Shown: positions 46,236 through 58,271 of the stretch, piece after piece
Layout: every line of letters starts with the position of its first letter
How positions within the stretch are numbered: position 1 is the first letter of the stretch
DNA from: Archivesica marissinica
Lineage: Eukaryota; Mollusca; Bivalvia; Venerida; Vesicomyidae
Direction of reading: 5' to 3'
NCBI GenBank assembly: GCA_014843695.1
Contig: CM026401.1
Span: 23,541,455-23,605,454 of the forward strand
Length of the DNA: 64,000 nucleotides
Notes under the pieces: generated by a model
The model's database searches: none
Told to the model about the DNA's origin: nothing
Seen by the model: only the letters and a program-made list of their open reading frames with translations
Translations under genes and position numbers: made by a program

Positions 46236-47697
46236 TGCATAGCCTTTATTTGACCCAGCATGCACATAATACATAATATTGATATGCAATTGCAAAATTA
46301 TTTATAGGGAAGGGCTATATAAACAACATAGTAATTGATACTAGTTATATCTCATAATTATATAGACGTATTTATGTACATCGCAAAAAGCAAATAAAAT
46401 GCATATTTTTACGTATAGATGCATTGCTACTACAATTTCTTCTGAAAAACAGTGTTTTCGTGGTTTACAAACTTTCAAAAGTGAAAGTAGGATTTCATAT
46501 AACGGTCATCCACACTCCTGATATGATGTTTGTTTGTCATTGGAGTCAATACTAATCGCGCGATACTTTCGCTTAGAGATAATTTAATTAAGATTAGTCT
46601 ACACATAAATATGCATAGGCACACATGTGAGATATAACGGTATATCTGTACCAGAAATCGTGTTAATCACATTGTATTAGGAATGAATATCGACCTTATT
46701 TACATTATTTTGTTATATCAACAAACCACGTATACAACATTTGCTTATTTGTTGAAATACTCGGTGTTTGAGGCAAATATTGGGAAATAAATTATACCAT
46801 ATAATAGGAAATTACATTATGCAGACATTTGCGTTTTCACCGATATAGTGTCGCTTTAAATATACAATTACCGGAAACTTGCATCTATAGTGTTGTTCAT
46901 TTATACATTGTAACTATACACTATGCATGTACATGCATGTGCATAATATAAATTAATACAAATGATACAACTAATTATTTAACATGAAGAATATGTTCTG
47001 AATGATAGTATTATGGGCTGGAGGCCTAATATATAGTTCAATAAACGGTATGCTATGCTATGTTATCTAAGACTAGTCATAACTGCTCTAACATAAACAT
47101 ATCTCCACTTGTTTCTACACTCGTGCAATTGTTAATTTATCTGTGAAATGTATGTGACAATGTCGATGTGCATTTAATATACATTTATTTATTGGTAATA
47201 AAATCCGACATTTTAGAATAAATACAGTGAACCCCTCTATACAGAACGACCACCGGACGAGAGAAAACATTCGCTTTTGAGGGTTTTTCAGTGTATTCGT
47301 ATATTCGTATGTTCATCACGTTGGAGATTTCTGTTAAATTAATAATTAGACAAGGCAATATTTTATCCCAAAATGTACATTCATGTACATTAACATTGTC
47401 ATTTAGTTAAACCATATTTATGTATCGGGATACATGTAATATACATTGAGAAATATACAGAAACATCCATTTATATCGTGATATGTAGATTGAACTGAAA
47501 GCTAAAAGCTTAAGGTTATTCTTTCCACTGCGTACACAGATAAATGGGTTGTCGCACGTGATGTATCCAGCAAACACAATGAGAGCATTGCTGTATTAAT
47601 TGTAAATGTTCTGAATGTAGACTTGACATACATTAGCATACATTGTTGATTTGGATCAGCGCCGACGATACTCCATCGATGCATATTAAACTAACTT
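46236..47697. other. No recognised gene
   Basis: AT-rich sequence of 1.4 kb. No coding exon, RNA gene or tandem repeat is supported. Confidence 0.5.
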
Positions 47698-48190
47698 GGT
47701 TAATGTCGGCTACAATTATGCTGTGATATCGACATTGCCAATGCCAGCTACAATTATGCTGTGATATCGACACTGTCCATGTCAGCTACACTTGTGCTGT
47801 GATTTCGACACTGCCAATGTCACCTACACTTGTGCTGTGATTTCGACACTGCCAATGTCAGCTACACGTGTGCTGTGATTTCGACACTGCCAATGTCAGC
47901 TACACTTGTGCTGTGATTTCGACACTGCCAATGTCAGCTACACTTGTGCTGTGATTTCGACACTGTCAATGTCAGCTACACTTGTGCTGTGATTTCGACA
48001 CTGTCAATGTCAGCTACACTTGTGCTGTGATTTCGACACTGTCAATGTCAGCTACACTTGTGCTGTGATTTCGACACTGTCAAGGTCATCTACACTTGTG
48101 CTGTGATTTCGACACTGTCAAGGTCAGCTACACTTGTGCTGTGATTTCGACACTGCCAATGTCAGCTACAATTGTGATGTGATGTCGACA
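47698..48190. repeat. 38-bp minisatellite, about 13 copies
   Basis: The unit is tcagctacacttgtgctgtg then atttcgacactgccaatg; cttgtgctg recurs at 47791 and 47829, a 38-bp spacing. The first and last units are more diverged (attatgctgtgatatcgac). Confidence 0.95.
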
Positions 48191-48227
48191 TTGTCAATGA
48201 GCTATTTGTGGATTACAACGGCACTAA

Positions 48228-48545
48228 TAAGAGATATGTCAGATTTGCAAGGAGGTCGTTGTGGACTAACATCGTCACCAGTAATCGAGATATCAGGTTT
48301 GCAAGAATGATGTATTTGTGGACTAACTTCGTCATCAGTAATCGATATATCAGATTTGCAATAATGATGTATTTGTGGACTAACTTCGGCACCAGTAATA
48401 GTAATTATATTATATATGTCTTTGAATTTATTATGTACATGTATATAGCAATAAAATATGATTAAACTAAACACGAGTTATCAGGTTTGCAAGAAGGGGG
48501 TCGTTGTATACTACCAACGGCGCCAGTAATGGAGATATCCCTAAT
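48228..48545. repeat. 57-bp minisatellite, 3-4 copies plus a separated decayed unit
   Basis: gtggactaac recurs at 48261 and 48318 and tgtatttgtggac at 48311 and 48368, so the period is 57 bp. A diverged unit (tcaggtttgcaagaaggggg) follows after an AT-rich gap at about 48480. The opposed open frames 48202-48474 and 48208-48465 cover this repeat and are not called. Confidence 0.85.
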
Positions 48546-50084
48546 CATAGCCTCATGAACCTCACCATATGGAGGCAAAGATAGAAGCCTACTCGAATCG
48601 GCTGACACACGGCCCACCGATCGACATTACACTGCACAACAAAATCAGAAACTACTCTATCAGATCGCTAAATATTCCTGCCCAATAACTGTCACTGCTC
48701 GGATGTCAGATGGCACCCAGCGTCTTTTCCTGTCAACAATAGCGACGCCATGTGATCTAAGCTGTTGATGCAACTTTAAATCTCAAAATAAAAATAACAA
48801 ACACAACCAAACAGTCTTCTTCTCCGTGCAATGTACAACATTGAGACTCTGGCGCCCTCTGAATGGTCACAGCATTATCGTTAATCACCTTGATTTCTTC
48901 CGCTGCCTGTTTCCGGCCTTTGTTTATTCGCATGATTTTGTTTCTTTCCGGAACACGAATTACGTCATCGCTCTCACAAACATATACTGACACCATATAA
49001 AACTATGCACTTATATATCTACACATTGCCCTAGATTACCCAATATTTCGCACATTTTGATACTAAATTTGCCTATATTTATTTCTAAAAGGATATAAAA
49101 TTTACCTCTAAGACAAGTGAACAAGTTACCAACTTTCTTTTTAAAAAAAAAAAAAAATAAAAAAAAAAAATGCATAATTAGGTATTCACGCACCATATAT
49201 ATAGCTAAAGATACGGATATGTTATTTAATCTATCCCTTTCTTAAATGTATGACATGAAATATCATTGGAAACGAACCGGCTAGATGGTAACATGTGCAT
49301 GCCTTACTTTACAAATAAAGACAGACACTTCCCCAAGTTAATTGATCTTTATGTCTCGTTTCGGTAAAGGTCAATATATACATGAGGATACACAAAGGAA
49401 ACTTATTGACTTACATATCTCTAATTATTTGATCTTTTTGTCGCATTTCGGTGCATGATACCGTGTTGAATTGATGGTATATATATAAAACCAGGTACAG
49501 TTTGTTTTATACATACCAATACTAGTAGTAGCAGGACACATCAGCAAATACGATCGCTATGTGGATTATTAAGTGAAACAAAATTTTATATTACATTTTG
49601 TTAAGAGATTGAAACCCTTACACAGAAGCTTCTTTTAATTATACGATTTGTTTGTATAATGTGAATACAATTGAATGGGCACCTTAATGTGTAGTGACAT
49701 AATGTGCTATTATACAATACTGTATCATAATTCCAGATTCACCCTGTGCATAAGCATTATTACACATAATGTCTGTCTGTCTGTCAATCTGTATGCTTGT
49801 CTGATTCACTTCTGTTATGTTTGTTAAAGTCAACTGACAATAACATGAGCAAGCGGGATTTAGAATGTCAAACATATATTGATTCATTGAAGAACACAAC
49901 TCGAACAGCTTGATGTTGTGCTATAGATCTACCTGGTAAAGTATTTATAACAATTATATACTGTAGTTGCAGCCCGTGACCGAGATTATTTTTTCTTAAA
50001 CTATGACATTACATTCTTTATATATTTGCGTGATCGTTCCCATTTATTTTAGATTGATAATTATGTCAGTTCATTTTAAGTAGT
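48546..50084. other. No recognised gene except one weak exon candidate; poly(A) run at 49141-49170
   Basis: Mixed sequence. A moderately GC-rich part at about 48700-49000 holds the candidate exon described separately. A run of A residues broken by one t lies at 49141-49170. The last part before 50085 may be the 5' UTR of the second Tx1-like LINE. Confidence 0.4.
48888..48996 (-). other. Weak candidate first coding exon
   Basis: On the minus strand an ATG at 48996 opens MVSVYVCESDDVIRVPERNK and continues basic and helical-looking to an AAG/GTGATT donor-like site at about 48888. CRE-like tgacgtaa and ETS-like ttccgg motifs lie within the same bases. No family is recognised and no partner exon was found, so this may be chance. 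Confidence 0.15.
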
Positions 50085-53000
50085 ATGGAATTATTGATAT
50101 GTTCATATAATGTTAGAGGTCTTGGGAATACTAAAAAACGATTGGAAGTATTTAACTGGGTAAAGAGTAAAAAACTATCAATTTGTTTTCTCCAGGAAAC
50201 ACATTCTTCAGAAAAAACTACTAGTAGATGGATTTCTGAATGGGGTAATAAAGCCTATTATAGTGGTATAAAAAGTAACAGCGAAGGTGTTGCTATATTA
50301 TTGAACATAGCGGGTCCTCATACTATTAAGAATTTCGTAGAAATAATTAAGGGTAGGCTAATTGCTCTGGAAATAGCAATAAATAATCACGAGTTTACAT
50401 TAATTAATGCATATGGACCTAACGATGATGACGTTACATTCTTTAATGAACTGGACAATTACTTAAATGAAAATAACGATAAGAATTTCATCACTGGAGG
50501 AGATTTCAATACAGTATTAGATATAAATGTAGATAAAAGAAATGGTAGAATAGATACCCACTCTAAATGTAGACTAAAATTAAAGGAAATAATAAAAAAT
50601 AATAACCTTATCGATATTTGGAGACATAAAAACAAATCTCAAAGTCAATACACTTGGCATTCTAGTACGGTACCTCCAATCTTCTGCAGATTAGACTACT
50701 TTCTTGTTTCCGAATATTTTAGTAACTTAACGCAAAGTTGTGTAATCAAACCAAGTTTTAGATCTGATCATTCAATTGTACTTTTAAAAATTAATTTTAC
50801 CGATCAGAAAAGAGGGCCAGGTTATTTTAAATAAACAATAGCCTGTTATTAAATGGCGACTATCAAGCAATTATAAAAAATAGCATAAACGAAACTGTAC
50901 AGTTCAATGAAGAAGCTAATTCAAATGTACTATGGGAAATTATTAAAGGTAACATCAGAAATGATACAATAAAATATTCAACATATAAGAAAAAAGAAGA
51001 ACAAAAGGAGGAGAGCATATTAATAAAAGAAATAGAAACAATTGAAGACAAAATAAATAAGGCTATTACAAATACCAATATTGAACATTATCAGGAAGAA
51101 CTGTTGAGTAAAGAGGATCTGCTGAATAATTTGTACGAAAAAAAAGTTAACGGAATAATGATACGATCAAAAGCACTCGATATTGAACTCAATGAAAAAA
51201 ATACTAAATATTTTACTAATCTTGAAAAACGCCATGCTGAAAACAAGAATATTACAAAATTAGTAGTAAATGATAAAGAAATTACAGGGAGCAGCCAAAT
51301 TTTATATGAAGAAATGGCATATTATAAGCATTTATACCAGGAAACTGAAATGATAATACCTTCTATTGATTTTTTTGATCAAGCAATAAACAAACTAGAA
51401 CCATTAGAATCGTTTAACTGTGACGGCTTATTAAATGAATATGAGTGCTCACAATCTCTATTTCAGATGAAAAACAACAAAAGTCCTGGATCAGACGGAC
51501 TTAGCGTTGAATTTTACAAAATATTTTGGAAAAGTCTAAAGCAGTACTATATTAAATCCATTAACTACTCATATTTTAAAGGAAATCTTACCGATTTACA
51601 AAAACAAAGTATTATAACATTATTACCCAAATCTGGTAAGGATCAAACAACACTATCAAACTGGCGTCCAATAAGTCTGCTTAATGTGGATACGAAAATA
51701 GCAACAAAAGCGATTGCCAACAGAATAAAAAAAGTCTTACCCACAATTATAAGCCCAGAACAAACAGGCTTCATGAAAGGACGGTATATCGGTGAAAATA
51801 TTCGTCTACTTTTTGAAATTATCGAATATTATAATGATAATAAACTTCCTGGATTATTATTGTTCTCAGATTACGAGAAAGCGTTTGACAGCCTCAATCA
51901 CAAATTTATATTTGCATGCTTAAAACATTTTAATTTTAGTGAGAATTTCATTAAGTGGATTCGACTTTTTTACTCTAACATAAATAGCGTTGTTATAAAC
52001 AATGGTTATATGTCAGAAGCTTTCCAGATTAAAAGAGGTGTAAGACAAGGATGTCATTTTCACTTTTTATCATATGCATGGAACTATTATCAAATACAAT
52101 AGCAAGAGATCCAAATATCCAAGGAATAAACATAAATGGTCAGGAAATAAAACAAACCCTATATGCTGACGACGGAACATATACAAACAATGGTAATAAA
52201 GCTTCTTTTGAACGTTTGATTTATGTTATAAGTGAATTTGGCACACTGTCAGGATTGAAATTAAATACATCAAAAACAATTATACTCGGAATAGGATCCT
52301 TAAGAAATTCAGATATTCAGATGTGTCAAGATAAGAACTTTATATGGACCTCAAAGAAGGCAAAAACACTTGGAATGTATTTTAGTAATGATAAAGAATT
52401 TAATCTTACATCAAATTTGGAACCAAAATTGCAAGAATTTAAAAACTGTTTAAAGCAGTGGCAACATCGTAAGCTTACTTTGATGGGGGAAAGTGACAGT
52501 TATTAAAACGTTTGCATTACCAAAACTTGTTTATCCATTTACTGTTTTACCGAATCCACCAGCACATATCATTAGTGATATTACAAAATCATTATTTGTA
52601 TTTATGTGGGACGATAAATCAAGAGAACTACATTATATAAAAATTATGAAAGTGGCGGTTTAAAGTTAACAAACATAACATATTTTTTAAACTCAATAAA
52701 AGCTTGTTGGCTTAAGAGAATCTTAGACGACAAAAATAAAGGACTCTGGAAATGTATTTATGCAAAGCAAATAGAGAAATATGGGGGTGAAATGTTACTA
52801 GATTGCAATTTGTCTGATAATGATATTCATAACGTCAGTGGTGGTAATTCATTTTTACATGATATTCTAAAGTCATGGTTTAATATTTCTGCACAATTTA
52901 GTAATTCTAGTGTTTCTTTTAAACAACATATCATCTGGAATAATTCTGAAATTAAAGTGGAGGGAAACACTGTCTTCTATAGGGATTGGTTCAATAAAGG

Positions 53001-53811
53001 AATAAAATATGTAGATCAATTATTCAATTTTAGGAATGGTAAATACACAACATTTGATGACATGATAGAGTTATTTAATTTAAATGAAAAGGATTTCTTA
53101 ACCTATCATAAACTAAAACACAGTATACCACAATCATACGTAAATAAAATGAACCAACGACTCCTTGCAGAAACAAGAACAGAAACGTTAATTGACAAAC
53201 TAAAAACCTCAAAAAGCCCCAATCAACTATTATATAAAACACAAATGGACAATTCAGAGATTGAAGGAATTAAATCAGAAAATAAATGGAATACCATACT
53301 AGGTAAACAAGATTTTGAATGGAAACGTATTTACTCAGTTCTGTATTTTGCGACAATAGATACGAAGTTAAGAAGTTTTCAATACAAATTCTTGAAGCAT
53401 ATTCTACCGACTAATACACATTTATTAAAATGCAAATTAGTTCCAACAAGTCTTTGTGATTTCTGTAATATGAATGTCGAAAATATTGAACATTTGTTTT
53501 GGGAATGCCCATGTGTACAACACATGTGGACACAACTAAGCAAATTTCTAAAAACAAAAAATATAGATGTGGATATAAATTTTGAGGTAATTTGTTTTGG
53601 TAAAATAAACAACTCAGTAATAAACAATACAATTAATTTCGTAATTATTCTATGTAAATCTTTTATATATAGAATGAAGTGTAGAAAAGAATTGCCACGT
53701 TTTGAATGCTTTAAAAGCTACCTAAATATTAGAATTAATTTAGAACGGGAGATTGCTTTACGAACAGACAAATTAGAAAAATACAACTCCAAGTGGGTAG
53801 CGTTTATATAA
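50085..53811 (+). pseudogene. Tx1-like ORF2 copy 2: endonuclease, reverse transcriptase, CCHC; about four frame breaks
   Basis: From ATG 50085 the AP-endonuclease is complete: CSYNVRGLGN, FLQETHS, GGDFNTVLD, CRLDYFLVS and FRSDHSIVLL, with all usual catalytic positions present. The frame breaks near 50832, resumes in another phase (STYKKKEEQKEES; RT frame from 51104), breaks again near 52050 exactly in the RQGC(P) block, and breaks near 52490 and about 52660. RT blocks: NKSPGSDGLSVEFYKIFW, NWRPISLLNVDTKI, QTGFMKGRYIGEN, FSDYEKAFDSLNH and catalytic YADD at 52162-52173. The last frame (52792-53811) ends with CxxCx8Hx4C (CDFCNMNVENIEHLFWEC). An inactive copy. Confidence 0.9.
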
Positions 53812-54065
53812 TCGATTAATTCCTCTATTTATGTTTTTTTTGTTTTGTTTTTTTGTGTGTAATTTGAAAATAAATCAATGGAAACGATCACCCATATGCT
53901 TTTTTCTTTTTCTTCACCCTTCTCTTTTTTGCTTTACAATTTATTTTTCAAACTAGGGATACTTATCCAGAAATAACCCTTTTGTGTATATACATGGAAG
54001 GCAAACGTCTTATGATATCATTAATGTTGTAACATTGTGTAAATGCTTTTTATGTACATACCTGA

Positions 54066-54117
54066 AAGAAATAAACGGGGTTACTCGAAAAGGGGCCTCA
54101 AAATTAAAAAAAACAAC
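54066..54117 (+). promoter_or_regulatory. Conserved 3' tail of Tx1-like copy 2
   Basis: aaataaacggggttactcg, then aaaaggggcctcaaaa and an A-rich run. It matches the tail of copy 1 at 41715-41788 and includes an AATAAA signal. Likely the RNA 3' end recognised by the element's reverse transcriptase (inference). Confidence 0.7.
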
Positions 54118-54836
54118 TTTCTTTTTGGTGTCCGTATACGATTTGTTTTAGGGGTTCATATATTCCCTTTCAAAGAGCAAAATGCGCAAACCGCAGGTAC
54201 ATATTCACATTTTATTTCGAATATATGTAAACGGTGATGATTTCATTAATCCCATTTATGTGTACACCAAACAACCGTGCCATGAACTCATTATACAGGT
54301 CAATTCAAACATGTTGTCCCATTATTAGCTTTTTAACATGTTTTATTTAAAAATACTATTGTCTATGGTATTTACCACTATGCTAATTCAGTTTTATCTC
54401 CAACCTAGGGTCTCTGTCCACCAAGTCCACTGACAAATGCATATCAGGCTGTTAGAGACATGGGTTTACCACCCTACACATTAAGTGACAGTTCTCTCCA
54501 TGTTACAGTTTACCTTATTTTCAAGAGAATTTGCTGGTGTTAAATTCCTCCGTTGCATGTAGCAATTATTGCTATGCCTCTATATATTAAAGTGTATTTT
54601 ATTCTAAGCATATGTTATGCAGTCACGGTTTAGACAATTGCATTAAATGCAAATATGATCATTTTAATTAGTAGTACTATTTCATCTGCTGTAAACGAGA
54701 TGGACTAGAAGCCTTAGATAACCGAATACCGTTACGCCCGTGGTACCTGCGATATCCGGCAATGTTGTAATAGACACGTCAAATGTTATTGGCTCTCCAA
54801 CCATGGACGACCTCAAATCTGAAAGAACTCAAGATG
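54118..54836. other. No recognised gene
   Basis: AT-rich unique sequence; no coding or RNA signal is supported. Confidence 0.45.
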
Positions 54837-55082
54837 GTACATACTTTATTGTTTATACAAATTTAGTTTAGCTCGATTGCGAAACAAGTTCTTACAACTT
54901 ATATTAATCACCCTCGAGACCATCGTCACGAGGGATAGAGAAGAGGAAACGTGAAAATTAAATGCCTTGCCTAAGGGCACAATCGTAACGGCCCCAGCGG
55001 GGCCCGAACTCCGGACTTTTCGCACCTGAAGCGAACGCGTATCCACTGCGCTATCACGACTTCCACATTGTACATACTTTAT
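54837..55082 (-). mobile_element. SINE family 2, complete copy with 13-bp target-site duplication
   Basis: On the minus strand: head gtggaagtcgtgatagcgca, box B-like gagttcgggcccc, body ttacgattgtgcccttaggc and tail gattaatataagttgtaag. The direct repeat gtacatactttat flanks it perfectly at 54837-54849 and 55070-55082, the mark of target-primed reverse transcription. It is the best delimited mobile element in the window. Confidence 0.93.
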
Positions 55083-55106
55083 GTTACAAATATGGGCGGT
55101 TTCATA

Positions 55107-55205
55107 CCATGGGCAACCTCAATCCTGATGCAATCCATCGTCACGGTGGAAAGAGAAGAGGCAATGTAGAATTGAAATGCCTTGCAAAAGTGCACACTCG
55201 TATTA
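55107..55205 (-). mobile_element. SINE family 2 body fragment
   Basis: The minus strand matches the middle of the SINE (gcaaggcatttcaattctac, cgtgacgatggattgcatc) but lacks head and tail and is more diverged than the neighbouring complete copy, so it is probably an older insertion. Confidence 0.7.
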
Positions 55206-57099
55206 ATAGATGTTTTTCATGTTTGCACATCTTGTGGATGAGATATGGATAAATATAAAATAATAATAATATAATAAATAATAAAATAATGAATAAATTA
55301 ATCCACTCAGAAAATTTGCATTGGTGTAATGCTCAGGTGGAGACTTTCTTTTGAGCATCGGTGTATAAACGGCTTCTATCGCTATGCTGCCACAATCATA
55401 AACAACCACAAATGCAGCTAGTTAAGCATTTATTACGCTCATGACGTGTGGTAAGAAACTGAAAATACAAAATAAATCAAATATACAAACATGTGTTGTT
55501 TAGATTTTATATTCATCAAAATACTGCTATTCCAGTCAATTTCCAACGTAACCGAGATGCTATATTATTGTACAGATCACCTGTGTCAACCAGCCACCTA
55601 AGTAAACAATAAAAGATGATCCCTAAAGACAGGTGACTGCTCGACACGGTGACCATATAAGAACATAAATGTAACTGGAGCATCTATTGAATCAAATTCC
55701 GACCAGCCAGACTAATGGTAACGGACTGGCTTCCGGAAAGACTGGAATCGAACCCGTGCTAAGCAGTTGCCAAAAGACAGACGGGTGTTGCATAATAAAG
55801 ATCAGCTGTTGAAGCAAATACTTGCTTATTGAAGACAGCAACACAGATTAGTTGAAAGCATTAAGTAAATCATATACATCAACCCCATGGTTGCCTATAA
55901 TCCGTGTAGGCTGGGCCTCGACTGTGTGAGCTACATCTGGTAGGTCTACCTCACCTGACCAGGTTACACATAGACTTGTATATAATTATATACTAATAAC
56001 AATTAATAAAGTATTCATTATTAAGTGCGTGTACAGGTTGTACCAATATTGCAAAGTTCGTACACAATTGAGTACGAAACGTCAAACCACATATAGGAAT
56101 CATCGTTTACCTCGGATAGAAACTTTTCATTTTACTTACATTTCCCATATACATCTATAAGTATCTAATGTCAAACAATACATATGTAACTTACACTGTG
56201 CGGGTTTAAAAATATTAGACTTTCATTTTGTTTGTCTAGTGGACATGCAGGATGTCGCGTGCGTAAACACTCGTAAGTTAGGTCAACAAAACTAAACTAC
56301 GAAAAGTACTTGTGTCACCGGGTCTTCATGGAATAAATAAATACACCAAACCCATATCCGAGATTCGTAGTTTATATCAATACATAAAAAGAGGACCTGT
56401 AATAACAATAACAACTAATAGAAACACATATATGGAATATACACACTAATCCACCCGGTAAATATCACAGCCGCTATCAAATATTTCATTTCATATTATA
56501 AATACATTAGCTTAGTACTAAATGGTTTCTTACCATAATCGACTGTAGAATATTCTTATTAATATTTATTTAATTGATCAGACGTAGATCTAAACAAAGA
56601 TATATATATATATACTAATTCATTCTGACATTGTCTTACAACAATGTCGATGTATACAGCTTGACTTCTGTTTTTGCAGTGTGCGGATTATTAGGAAGGG
56701 CGGCAAAACGGGTTTAGTTGGGGTTAATAGTGGATTAGTGATTTGACCTCTCATACGTCTCATACATTCAGACGATACTTCCGGTCAATATTTGAAAAGT
56801 TTGTTATGATTGCCAGAGTGTCATTTTTAGGATTTTAGAGTCTATATCTGTGATTGTGCTTTATTAATTTTATATGGACTTGTGTGTAAATCATGTGGCT
56901 TTGATCTGGAGGACTTTGAGGTGAATTAATTTGATATTGTGCATTTAATCACCTGCTTTACACATTTCATCTACCTATGTGTTACTATTTATAGATTTTA
57001 CCTGTACTTTACCGTTTATCTGCTTTTTATACCTGACTGAACAGAGTATAGTGTCCATCTAATCGAAAATCCGTCACGCTTGACTGGGTAATACACATT
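55206..57099. other. No recognised gene; end may hold the 5' UTR of LINE element B
   Basis: AT-rich, with a few low-complexity runs (ataataata near 55260). The bases just before 57100 are likely the 5' UTR of the LINE, with no boundary visible. Confidence 0.4.
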
Positions 57100-58271
57100 A
57101 TGTCTTTAATCAGTGACACTAACAGAGAAGCTGCAGAACATGTGGAATCCATCATGTCGTCTCAAAGGCTAACACGAGTTGACACAGTAACTGAAACCCC
57201 TAATACTAGTAGTGCTAATCGTAAACGGAATCTGTCTGTGTCGGGAACTAGTGACACTAGTGCTAAGAAAGCCAGAAATTCCAGTGATCATGTTTCAACT
57301 ACTAATGATTCTGCCAAAGCCAAGCGCACACTTTACGATTCGAGTATGTCGCCCAGAAAAATAGTTGTAACTAATGCAGACGTACATGTCGATGCCAACC
57401 CTTCAATCCAACAACTGATCGCTCGTCTTTCATCAGATATGCACATGATGTTCATTTCTCTTACCGAACGTATGGACAAATTAGAAACTGGTTTAGAGCA
57501 GCGTATTGCAAACAAAGTAGCTCAGATCCTTGATAAACGAGTTAATTCAGAACTCGGTAAATTTCGTTTGATCGTTTGGATAATTTTAAAGAAAACATGA
57601 AATCTGAAATGGCAGAAGATATGAATGAAGTCAATGCCAAGCTAAATTCCCTTTCTTCTATAAATAATCGTGCATATACACACAATCAATGTCAAGATAT
57701 TACCATGAATATTGTTATTCGCAATCTGCCAGAAAGTTCTCAGGAAAACACTGCATCTAAAGTAAATACTCTCTTTCGTGAAGGATTGAAGGTGACAAAC
57801 ATACTAGTTGACAGTGCAGATAGGAAATCATCGCACGATAGTAGTAAACCTGGAGTTATCATTGCACGCATGAAATCAAAACATGACAAAAAAGAAATAT
57901 TGAGTAGGAAATCCAAGCTCAAGAATAGTAGGCAATATTCAAACGTGTATATAAATCATGACCAAACACCAACGGAACGTTCTATGAGTAACAACTTTCG
58001 TACTATTCTGAGCGCTCTAAAAGGTAGAGATGCCAACCTATCGATGCGTGGATCACGCGTTGTACGTGATATCACTCGTGGAGAGATATCGCACGGTGAT
58101 GCGACACGTTCGGACAGATCCTATGGGGATAGTACGGAAGACAATGAGCGTAGAGATCACACCGACATTAGTCATTCACAGAGCGAATGGAGACACCAAG
58201 GGCGTGGACGTGGACGCAGGGGTAGCAACAACAACCGTCGAGGTGAAGGCTTTTCTCGTGGACGTCATTAG
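57100..58271 (+). pseudogene. LINE element B ORF1, one frameshift
   Basis: Starts at ATG 57100. The N-terminal half is Ser/Thr-rich with a basic patch (ANRKRN, SAKKAR), then a coiled coil (ERMDKLETGLEQRIANKV). The frame shifts by one base near 57565 and continues in another phase (LDNFKENMKSEMAEDMNEVN) into the RRM-like core (DITMNIVIRNLPESSQEN, GVIIARMKSKHDKKEIL). The C-terminus is an Arg/Gly-rich tail (GRGRGRRGSNNNRRGEGFS), which suggests RNA binding. It ends at TAG 58269-58271, in frame with ORF2. Confidence 0.82.
58269..58271 (+). promoter_or_regulatory. In-frame TAG between ORF1 and ORF2 of element B (candidate recoding stop)
   Basis: ORF1 ends TAG and the next codon starts ORF2 in the same phase (57576, 58269, 58272 and 58578 are all 0 mod 3). 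The endonuclease block AGFWNVRGW begins 6 bases later, and the first AUG in frame is only at 58578, inside the domain. A weak stem (agcc pairing with ggct, plus two more pairs) can form at about 58277-58303. Confidence 0.5.

Larger units (their letters stand above)
50085..54117 (+). mobile_element. Tx1-like (L1 group) LINE, copy 2
   Basis: ORF2-type region 50085-53811, a short 3' UTR, the conserved tail aaataaacggggttactcg (about 54069) and a short A-rich end. It is the same group as the element at 37.5-41.8 kb but a different subfamily, judging by the protein divergence. No ORF1 is found upstream. Confidence 0.88.

Noticed and set aside
47222..47290. cagtgaacccctctatac resembling a pogo/Tigger-type transposon end
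   Set aside because: No matching inverted end or target duplication was found nearby; a single end is not enough.
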